From an uncultured Clostridia bacterium (lineage in GTDB: Bacteria > Bacillota > Clostridia > Oscillospirales > CAG-382), in the NCBI GenBank assembly GCA_905235695.1, contig CAJOMW010000003.1:1-20755 (forward strand): DNA of 20,755 nucleotides. The letters are read 5' to 3'. The notes beneath the pieces were generated by a model, which was not told where the DNA came from, ran no database searches, and saw only the letters and a list, made by a program, of their open reading frames with translations. This document shows positions 14,761-20,755 of the stretch, piece by piece (the first letter of the stretch is position 1; the number at the start of each line of letters is the position of its first letter). A program made the position numbers and the translations under genes.

Positions 14761-15424
14761 TTCTAAAGGCGGCTCCGCAAAATTTATAATAGTGACGGCA
14801 CTTAAACTGCTCGTTATATGCGCTCTGGTAGCCGCTCTCGTCGCATTCGTCAATTTTGTCACCAAGGACAGAATAGAGCTCAATGAAAAGCTCTCAACGG
14901 CTTTGGCTCTGACCGATATATACAGCTCGGACGACCTTGAGTTCTACGTCGACGACAACGGCGAATACGCAGTGCGTATGACCGACGGCAGCGACTTTGG
15001 CTCGTGCATGATAACTGAGATCGAAGAACCGCTTAAAGACGTAGATGCGGTCTACACAATAAAGGACAACGGCGGAAACGTCTTCGGCTACTGCGTAGAG
15101 GCGTCTCCGATGGGCTTCAAGGACGAGGTCGGAATGATAGTTGCGATAACTCCCTCCGTATCCGTCAAGGACGTTCAGATAATCTCCATTTCGGATACAA
15201 AGGGCATAGGCGACAAGGTGACAAAGCGTGATTTTCTCGATAAATTCACCGATAAGACCTACGGCTTCTCGCAGAATTCAGCAGAGCTTAAAGATATAGT
15301 CATAGCAGGCTCGACAAGGACGAGCGAGCCGGTGACAAAGGCAGTAGATACAGCGCTTGAGCAGATAAGGGCGCTTGTCGGCTCCCAGAAAACAAACTCG
15401 GAGGAGGGGATAGAAAATGAGTGA
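14747..15424 (+). CDS. rnfG: Rnf complex subunit RnfG (FMN-binding, periplasmic-side subunit)
   Basis: RnfG carries covalent FMN on the outer face of the membrane and passes electrons within the Rnf pump. The 225-residue protein has one N-terminal transmembrane helix (about 14-38) and an FMN-binding domain (about 75-205). GMIVAITPSVSVKDVQIIS and TKGIGDKVTKRDFLDKF segments are typical of the family. The flavin attachment region reads DIVIAGSTRTSEPV (183-196), with T190 the likely acceptor, in place of the canonical SGAT-x-TS. The ATG at 14747 is chosen because GGAGGT (14734-14739) lies 7 nt upstream; an in-frame upstream ATG at 14699 lies inside rnfD and lacks a ribosome binding site. The gene overlaps rnfD by 14 bp and rnfE by 8 bp. 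Confidence 0.94.
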   Translation: MQNGNSKGGSAKFIIVTALKLLVICALVAALVAFVNFVTKDRIELNEKLSTALALTDIYSSDDLEFYVDDNGEYAVRMTDGSDFGSCMITEIEEPLKDVDAVYTIKDNGGNVFGYCVEASPMGFKDEVGMIVAITPSVSVKDVQIISISDTKGIGDKVTKRDFLDKFTDKTYGFSQNSAELKDIVIAGSTRTSEPVTKAVDTALEQIRALVGSQKTNSEEGIENE

Positions 15425-16049
15425 AAATAAAAAGCCCTCTCTGAAGACGAGACTTTTCGAGGGCCTGTTCGATCAGAACCCGATACTCGTACAGCTTCTC
15501 GGCACCTGCCCGACGCTTGCGACCACAACATCCATGAAAAACGGCGTAGGTATGGGAGTTTCGGCAATGGCGGTGCTGATAATGTCAAACCTGCTGATAT
15601 CCCTGCTCCGCAAGTTTATTCCGAAACAGGTCAGAATAGCGGCGTACATAGTGATAATATCCGGATTTGTAACGGCGGTAGAGCTTCTCATAAAGGCGTT
15701 TGTTCCTTCACTTGACGCTTCGCTCGGACTGTTCATCCCTCTTATCGTCGTCAACTGCATAATCCTTGCGAGAGCTGAGGCGTACGCATCGAAAAATCCT
15801 CCTCTCGACTCCGCTCTCGACGGACTTTTCATGGGACTCGGCTTTACGTTTGCCCTCGGAGTTCTCGGAGCTGTCCGTGAGCTTATAGGAAACGGCACAA
15901 TATGGGATATCGACGTGTCGTTTGGCGTATATCCGGGAATCGCAATGTTCACACAGCCTGCGGGCGCATTTATTACGCTCGGCGTGGTTATAGCGGTCGT
16001 GAACGCCGCTAAAGCGTATTCCGCAAAAAGAAAGGGAGGGGATAAGTAA
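15417..16049 (+). CDS. rnfE: Rnf complex subunit RnfE (integral membrane)
   Basis: This is a 210-residue, six-helix membrane subunit homologous to NqrD and paralogous to RnfA. It opens with FEGLFDQNPILVQLLGTCPT, which is diagnostic of RnfE. LGLFIPLIVVNCIILARAEA lies near residues 103-122, where RnfE/NqrD proteins place the conserved Asn-Cys pair that holds an iron-sulfur cluster between RnfA and RnfE. The C-terminus is short and basic. The start overlaps the rnfG stop (ATGAGTGA) and the stop overlaps the rnfA start (TAATG), so translation of the middle genes is tightly coupled. Confidence 0.95.
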   Translation: MSENKKPSLKTRLFEGLFDQNPILVQLLGTCPTLATTTSMKNGVGMGVSAMAVLIMSNLLISLLRKFIPKQVRIAAYIVIISGFVTAVELLIKAFVPSLDASLGLFIPLIVVNCIILARAEAYASKNPPLDSALDGLFMGLGFTFALGVLGAVRELIGNGTIWDIDVSFGVYPGIAMFTQPAGAFITLGVVIAVVNAAKAYSAKRKGGDK

Positions 16050-16639
16050 TGTCATTTACCGCACTTATAGGACTGTTTATCTCGTCCATACTCATAAACA
16101 ACTACATATTCTCGAGATTTCTCGGAATATGCCCGTTCCTCGGGCTGTCCGAAAAGTCGTCGACGGCGGTAGGCATGGGATGCGCCGTTACCTTCGTAAT
16201 GACGGTATCGACGGCGGTGACTTGGTGCATATACCACTTTGTGCTCGTCCCGAGCGGACTTGAGTACCTCAAGACCATCGCCTTTATCCTCGTAATTGCC
16301 GCACTCGTTCAGTTTATAGAAATGTTTTTGCGCCGCTATGTGCCGTCGCTCTACTCTGCGCTCGGCATATATCTGCCGCTCATAACGACAAACTGCGCAA
16401 TACTCGGCTCGGCTCTTCTCTGCATACAGAACGAGTACGAGTTCATTCCGTCGGTCGTATTCAGCTTTGGCTCCGCACTTGGATTTACGCTTGCCATAGT
16501 GCTGTTCTCATTTGTAAGAGAGCGTGTCGCACTTGCCGAGACGCCGAAATGCTTCAGGGGTACGCCGATAGCTCTCGTCACCGCCGGACTTATAGCAATG
16601 GCGTTTTCGGGATTTTCAAGCATAAAACTTCCGTTTTGA
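16049..16639 (+). CDS. rnfA: Rnf complex subunit RnfA (integral membrane)
   Basis: This is a 196-residue, six-helix membrane protein, homologous to NqrE and inversely oriented relative to RnfE in the membrane. FISSILINNYIFSRFLGICP at the N-terminus and GIYLPLITTNCAILGSAL around 108-125 are family signatures. They contain the Asn-Cys pairs that, with those of RnfE, are thought to bind a membrane-embedded [2Fe-2S] cluster. The start codon overlaps the rnfE stop codon by one base. GGGAGGGG lies about 7 nt upstream. RnfB follows 20 bp later. Confidence 0.95.
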   Translation: MSFTALIGLFISSILINNYIFSRFLGICPFLGLSEKSSTAVGMGCAVTFVMTVSTAVTWCIYHFVLVPSGLEYLKTIAFILVIAALVQFIEMFLRRYVPSLYSALGIYLPLITTNCAILGSALLCIQNEYEFIPSVVFSFGSALGFTLAIVLFSFVRERVALAETPKCFRGTPIALVTAGLIAMAFSGFSSIKLPF

Positions 16640-16659
16640 GGTAAGAGAGGAAGGTTTTG

Positions 16660-17520
16660 ATGGTTAATATTTTATGGGCTTTTATCTGGTTTGCCGTAAT
16701 AAGCGGTATTCTCGGACTGCTTTTGGCGTTCGCGAGCAAGGTGTTTGCGGTAAAGACGGATGAGAGAATAGAGAAGATATCCGAGTGTCTGCCCGGCGCA
16801 AACTGCGGCGGCTGCGGATACACCGGATGCGAGGCTCTCGCAAAGGCGATAGTCGAGGGAAAGGCTGATGTTGCGGCGTGCAACTCCGCTTCCGACGAAA
16901 AGCTTGAGGAGATAGCGGCGATAATGGGCGTAGAGGCGAAAACGCCGGTACGCTACCGTGCACAGGTAATGTGCTCGGGAACACATGAGCTTGCAAAGAA
17001 AAAGTACATATACGACGGAATAGCCGACTGCGTGGCGGCGAACAAGCTCGCCGGCGGAGATAAGCTCTGTCCGAACGGCTGCATTGGTCTGGGCACCTGC
17101 AAAGCCGCCTGCAAATTTGACGCTATACATATAATAAACGGCGTTGCGGCGGTGGATTACAACAAGTGCAGAGCCTGCGGCTCATGCGTTGCGGTCTGCC
17201 CGAAGCAGATAATAAAGCTGATACCGTTTGACTCAAAGCACTGGGTTGGCTGCCGCTCGAGCGACAAGGGCGCAGTAACACGCACGTACTGCGACGTAGG
17301 GTGCATAGCCTGCAAGATGTGTGAGAAAAAATGTCCTGCAGGAGCAATAAAGGTCGATAACTTCGTAGCCTCCATAGACTATGAAAAGTGCATCGGGTGC
17401 GGCGAATGTGAAAAGACCTGCCCGAGAAAGATAATATGGTCAAGCAGAGCGCAGACCGATGAAGGTCTGATAAGGGATAAGGAGGGCGTTTCGGACGTTC
17501 CGGCCGGGACAGCCGTTTGA
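16660..17520 (+). CDS. rnfB: Rnf complex subunit RnfB (polyferredoxin, ferredoxin-side electron entry)
   Basis: RnfB accepts electrons from reduced ferredoxin and passes them into the Rnf pump. The 286-residue protein has an N-terminal helix (about 4-26) and an ASC-type cluster domain with C43, C49, C52, C57 and C74 (CLPGANCGGCGYTGC). A series of [4Fe-4S] motifs follows: C137/C141/C147/C151; C170/C173/C176/C180; C215/C218/C221/C225 with C211 nearby; and C244/C247/C250/C254. This polyferredoxin layout matches clostridial RnfB rather than the shorter proteobacterial form. The ATG at 16660 is preferred over a TTG three bases upstream; GAGAGGAAGG ends 5 nt before it. This is the last gene of the operon, and a strong terminator lies just after the stop. 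Confidence 0.95.
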   Translation: MVNILWAFIWFAVISGILGLLLAFASKVFAVKTDERIEKISECLPGANCGGCGYTGCEALAKAIVEGKADVAACNSASDEKLEEIAAIMGVEAKTPVRYRAQVMCSGTHELAKKKYIYDGIADCVAANKLAGGDKLCPNGCIGLGTCKAACKFDAIHIINGVAAVDYNKCRACGSCVAVCPKQIIKLIPFDSKHWVGCRSSDKGAVTRTYCDVGCIACKMCEKKCPAGAIKVDNFVASIDYEKCIGCGECEKTCPRKIIWSSRAQTDEGLIRDKEGVSDVPAGTAV

Positions 17521-17531
17521 AAAAAAGTATT

Positions 17532-17561
17532 CGCCGCGGGGTTTTCTCCGCGGCGCTTTTT
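17532..17561 (+). terminator. Rho-independent terminator of the rnf operon
   Basis: CGCCGCGG (17532-17539) pairs with CCGCGGCG (17548-17555). The stem extends by a G-U and a G-C pair to a TTTT loop (17542-17545) and is followed by CTTTTT. It lies 12 bp after the rnfB stop and is the strongest terminator in the window. Confidence 0.93.
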
Positions 17562-17611
17562 GCAAAATCGGAAAACTGCAAAATAAAACGGAAAGTTGCA
17601 AAATAAAATGG
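17561..17611 (+). repeat. Short imperfect tandem repeat, TGCAAAAT units
   Basis: TGCAAAAT occurs at 17561, 17577 and 17597. The second and third copies extend to TGCAAAATAAAAYGG with a 20-bp period. The array lies between the rnf terminator and the -35 box of the mannosidase promoter. It could be an operator or UP-like A-rich element, or just low-complexity DNA. Confidence 0.5.
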
Positions 17612-17620
17612 TGAAAATAA

Positions 17621-17649
17621 TTGACTTTACGGTAAATCTATGGTAAAAT
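17621..17649 (+). promoter_or_regulatory. Sigma-A-type promoter of the alpha-mannosidase gene (extended -10)
   Basis: TTGACT (17621-17626) and TAAAAT (17644-17649) have the ideal 17-nt spacing, and TGG before the -10 gives an extended element. Transcription would start near 17656, leaving a short leader that contains CCGGAGGA before the ATG at 17687. Confidence 0.78.
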
Positions 17650-17686
17650 TTATCCGTGTAAGTTTGTTTATCCGGAGGAATTAAAA

Positions 17687-20182
17687 ATGTCAAAAAAACT
17701 ACACCTTATATGCAATGCTCACATAGATCCCGTATGGCAGTGGGAATGGGAGGAAGGTGCGGCTGAAACGCTCTCGACCTTCCGCATCGCCGCAGATTTC
17801 TGCGAAGAGTACGACAACTTTGTGTTCTGCCACAACGAGGCTCTTCTCTACGAGTGGATAGAGGAGTACGACAAGGATCTGTTCGAGCACATAAGAGAGC
17901 TTGTCAAAAAGGGAAAATGGCACATTATGGGCGGCTGGTTCCTCCAGCCCGACTGCAATATGCCGTCAGGCGAAGCATTCGTAAGACAGATATACGAGGG
18001 AAGAAAATACTTCCTCGAAAAGTTCGGAGTTGTTCCGACGGTAGGCGTCAACGTAGACCCGTTCGGTCACTCGAGAGGTCTCGTTCAGATAATGAAAAAG
18101 AGCGGCTACGACGGCTATCTCTTTATGCGCCCGGGCGACGGAGACAGGTTTATAAAGCTTCCCGGCGACGAATTCAAGTGGATAGGATATGACGGATCCG
18201 AAGTTACGGCTGTCAGAATGAGGGGCGGATATAATTCCAGAAAGGGAAAAGCCACCGAAAAAATACGCCAATATATCGATTTGTGCAATGAGGACGATTT
18301 CTTCCTCTGCCTCTGGGGAATAGGAAACCACGGCGGCGGTCCGTCAAAGAAGGACCTCGACGACATAGATGCGCTCACAAAGGAGCTTTCCGAAAAAGGC
18401 GTTGAGCTTATACAGTCTACCCCCGAAAAGTACGTCGAGGAGGTAAACAAATACCACGACATTCCGACCTACGACAAGAGCCTCAACAGCTGGGCTGTCG
18501 GCTGTTATACGAGCCAGGTGCGCATAAAGCAGAAATACCGCCTTGCGGAAAACACTCTGTTTATGACCGAGAAAATGTGCTCGCACGCATCCCTTTCCGG
18601 ACTTATGGAGTACCCCGAAAAGGAATTTGCCGAGGCTATATACGATATTCTCACCGTGCAGTTCCACGACTCACTGCCCGGCTCGTCCGTTCAGCCCGTC
18701 GAGGAGATGGCGCTCAGAAAGCTCGATCATGCGCTTGAGATACTCTCAAGAGTAAAGGCGCGCGCGTTCTTTGCCCTTTCCGCCGGACAGAAGAAGGCGG
18801 ATGAGGACAAGATACCCATGCTGGTATACAATCCGTATCCCTATAAGATAAACGGCGATTTTATATGCGAGTTCATGCTCTGGGATCAGAACTGGAACGA
18901 CGAATACCTCATGCCGCGCGTTCATGGCAGTGACGGAAAGATACTCCCCTCTCAGTGCGAGAAGGAAAACAGCACGATACCGCTTGAGTGGCGAAAGAGA
19001 GTAGTGTTCAGCGCAACGCTTGAGCCGATGAGCCTGAACCGCTTTGACTGCGCCTTTGATTCCGTTCCCTCAAAGCCCGTTCCGTCTCTCACCCATAACG
19101 ACACGCACTACATATTTGACGGCGACTCTTACAGAGTTGAGATAAACCGCTCCACCGGTCTTGTTGACGTCTATTCCGACGGCAAGACGAACTACGTCAG
19201 GGAAAACGCATTCGCACTCGAAGTTTTCGACGACAATTTCGACCCGTGGTATATGGAGCGCACCTCATGGAAGGACAAGATAGGCGAGTTTACGCTCCTC
19301 ACCCCCGAGGAGGCGAGCGTTTTCTGCCATACCGACAAGCCGATTGACGGCGTTCACGTGATAGAGAGCGGCGACGTTCGCACGGTTGTGGAGGCGGTGT
19401 TCGGCTACGAGTCCTCAAGGGCGAGAGTCAAGTACATATTCTCAAAGAACGGCAAATTCAGCATGGATATAAGGATACAGTGGGACAGACGTCAAAAGCT
19501 CGTAAAGCTCAATATCCCGTCGTCCTTTGCATCGACCGAATGTATAGGCGAACACGCCTACGGCAGGGAAACGCTCAAGACTTCGCTCGAGGAGAACGTA
19601 TCTCAGAAGTACATTGCTCTCTGCTCGGATGAGAAGGCGATCCTTGCGATAAATAACGGCGTATACGGCTCGTCTTACGACGACGAAAACAGCTCTCTCA
19701 AGATAACCCTTCTCCGCTCGCCGTCATATACGGCTCACCCGCTTCAGGACAGAGTGGTCATGCCGCAGGACAGATATATGCCGTATATCGAGCAGGGCGA
19801 ACGCGATTTCAGCTTTACTTTTGATATAGGAGAGAGAGAGAATATACTCGACGGTGCGGCAAGGCAGGCTCTCATATTCAACGAGCAGCCGATGTCACTC
19901 TCGTTCTATCCGACAGGCGTGGGAAAAATCCCGTCGTCGCCGCTCAGGCTTGAAGGAAACGGCACCGTAGACGTTACTGCTTTTAAAAAGGCGGATGACG
20001 GAAACGGCTATATAATCCGCCTATTCAATTCGACGGAAAAGCCGCAGAACGCCACCCTTTCGCTATTTGATAAGTCTGCTTCGCTTAACCTAGGAAAATA
20101 CGAGATAAAGACTGTCAGATATGACGGAGAAAAGCTTTCAGAGACGGATATTCTGGAAAACCTGCTTGACGGCAAAAAATAA
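17687..20182 (+). CDS. Glycoside hydrolase family 38 alpha-mannosidase
   Basis: This is an 831-residue retaining alpha-mannosidase of family GH38, predicted to release mannose from alpha-mannosides such as host or yeast N-glycan fragments. The N-terminal catalytic (alpha/beta) domain opens with CNAHIDPVWQW, where H12 and D14 are the zinc ligands. VNVDPFGHS contains D124, the expected nucleophile and third zinc ligand. QFHDSLPGSS places H327 as the fourth ligand. GNHGGGPSKKDL is another family hallmark. The middle helical bundle and C-terminal beta domains fill residues about 340-831. No signal peptide is seen, so the enzyme is probably cytoplasmic and acts on imported oligosaccharides. No transporter or other glycosidase is adjacent. 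Linkage specificity cannot be read from sequence. CCGGAGGA upstream supports the start. Confidence 0.94.
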   Translation: MSKKLHLICNAHIDPVWQWEWEEGAAETLSTFRIAADFCEEYDNFVFCHNEALLYEWIEEYDKDLFEHIRELVKKGKWHIMGGWFLQPDCNMPSGEAFVRQIYEGRKYFLEKFGVVPTVGVNVDPFGHSRGLVQIMKKSGYDGYLFMRPGDGDRFIKLPGDEFKWIGYDGSEVTAVRMRGGYNSRKGKATEKIRQYIDLCNEDDFFLCLWGIGNHGGGPSKKDLDDIDALTKELSEKGVELIQSTPEKYVEEVNKYHDIPTYDKSLNSWAVGCYTSQVRIKQKYRLAENTLFMTEKMCSHASLSGLMEYPEKEFAEAIYDILTVQFHDSLPGSSVQPVEEMALRKLDHALEILSRVKARAFFALSAGQKKADEDKIPMLVYNPYPYKINGDFICEFMLWDQNWNDEYLMPRVHGSDGKILPSQCEKENSTIPLEWRKRVVFSATLEPMSLNRFDCAFDSVPSKPVPSLTHNDTHYIFDGDSYRVEINRSTGLVDVYSDGKTNYVRENAFALEVFDDNFDPWYMERTSWKDKIGEFTLLTPEEASVFCHTDKPIDGVHVIESGDVRTVVEAVFGYESSRARVKYIFSKNGKFSMDIRIQWDRRQKLVKLNIPSSFASTECIGEHAYGRETLKTSLEENVSQKYIALCSDEKAILAINNGVYGSSYDDENSSLKITLLRSPSYTAHPLQDRVVMPQDRYMPYIEQGERDFSFTFDIGERENILDGAARQALIFNEQPMSLSFYPTGVGKIPSSPLRLEGNGTVDVTAFKKADDGNGYIIRLFNSTEKPQNATLSLFDKSASLNLGKYEIKTVRYDGEKLSETDILENLLDGKK

Positions 20183-20213
20183 TTCTGTTATATAAAGTTG
20201 AGGAACCTATATT

Positions 20214-20755
20214 ATGGGATATTCAAAACAGGTTGTTGAAAAGGTAAGGGAAGAGTACGCCGCAAAGCGGGAAAACGCGGAAAAAGCGGTGACATCCCGC
20301 ACGGCGGAAATGTATGCGAAGGTCCCCGAGCTGAAAAGGATAGACGATGCGCTGTCATCGACCGGACTGAGAATATACAGGACCGCTCTCGAGGGAAAAG
20401 ACGGGCTTGAGGAGCGTGTAGACGCACTAAAAAAAGAGACCGAATCCCTTCGCGACGACAAGCGCCGAATACTTAAAATGGCAGGCAAGCCGGAGGATTA
20501 CCTCGACATAAAATACGCCTGCCCAAAGTGCTCGGATACCGGGTACGTAGGTCTCGATATGTGCGACTGCATGAGAAAGGCGCTTATTAAAGCCTCTTAC
20601 GAATCATCCGGGCTCGGAGCGGCGCTTAAAGAGCAGGGCTTTGACAATTTCGACCTTGAGTACTATTCGGACAAAAAGGCTTCGGGCGGTATAAGCCCGA
20701 GGGAGAATATGTCATATATCGTATCGGAAGCCAAGAGCTACGTCAAAAACTTCGG
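20214..20755 (+). CDS. DnaI/DnaC-like helicase loader (ATP-binding protein), 3' end outside window
   Basis: Translation from ATG 20214 runs open to the window edge, giving 180 codons. The N-terminal ~95 residues are charged and helical, probably coiled coil. A zinc-binding motif follows, CPKCSDTGYVGLDMCDC (C-x2-C...C-x-C), then FDNFDLEYYSD and the beginning of an AAA+ region (SYIVSEAKSYVKNF). This layout matches clostridial DnaI/DnaC-type ATP-binding proteins that load replicative helicase DnaB. The Walker A motif should come shortly after the window ends. TTGAGGAA about 9 nt upstream supports the start. The gene lies 31 bp after the mannosidase, probably by read-through since no terminator is visible between them; a functional link is unlikely. 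Confidence 0.85.
   Translation, partial: MGYSKQVVEKVREEYAAKRENAEKAVTSRTAEMYAKVPELKRIDDALSSTGLRIYRTALEGKDGLEERVDALKKETESLRDDKRRILKMAGKPEDYLDIKYACPKCSDTGYVGLDMCDCMRKALIKASYESSGLGAALKEQGFDNFDLEYYSDKKASGGISPRENMSYIVSEAKSYVKNF

Noticed and set aside
1..20755. CRISPR array, insertion sequence, tRNA/rRNA gene or prophage
   Set aside because: No regularly spaced direct repeats, transposase, integrase or cloverleaf/rRNA-like sequence was recognised. Gene content is housekeeping plus one surface uptake locus.

Overview
The window looks like a chromosomal segment of an anaerobic clostridial bacterium (Bacillota, class Clostridia), probably an uncultured gut or rumen lineage. The pointers are strong AGGAGG-type ribosome binding sites, SLH-anchored surface proteins, an rnfCDGEAB operon in the clostridial order, a YgiQ-type radical SAM protein with the C-terminal DUF3362 region, and a DnaI/DnaC-like helicase loader. 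Family calls rest on reading the translated sequence and on motif memory; no database search was possible.

Left part (1-2440). The 3' end of a ygiQ-family gene converges on a small DUF378 membrane protein gene. The DUF378 terminator lies inside the last codons of ygiQ. A translationally coupled pair follows on the + strand: trmB (tRNA m7G46 methyltransferase) and an AlkD-like DNA alkylation repair protein. It ends at a strong intrinsic terminator.

Centre (2484-12067, minus strand). Five closely packed genes are read leftward from a recognisable promoter near 12150. In order of transcription they are a 1157-aa SLH-anchored multidomain protein with a transcobalamin-like DUF4430 domain; a 532-aa secreted alpha/alpha-toroid protein with three SLH repeats; a 306-aa membrane-tethered DUF4430 protein on a long acidic stalk; EcfT; and an unusual 895-aa fusion of two EcfA-type ATPases with an ECF substrate-binding (S) membrane domain. 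The alpha/alpha toroid and the DUF4430 fold correspond to the two domains of mammalian intrinsic factor and transcobalamin. Residues about 250-545 of the large protein resemble a surface-protein domain I remember from Bacteroidetes corrinoid loci. I therefore propose a Gram-positive 'split intrinsic factor': surface capture of cobalamin or another corrinoid feeding an ECF importer. This is the most interesting system in the window. No cobalamin riboswitch is visible upstream of it.

Right part (12302-17561, plus strand). A divergent AT-rich 339-bp region carries back-to-back promoters. It separates the surface operon from rnfCDGEAB, which encodes the ferredoxin:NAD+ oxidoreductase ion pump and ends at a strong terminator. 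A GH38 alpha-mannosidase gene with its own extended -10 promoter follows (17621-20182). The window ends inside a DnaI/DnaC-like helicase loader gene. No tRNA, rRNA, CRISPR array, insertion sequence or integration site was seen.
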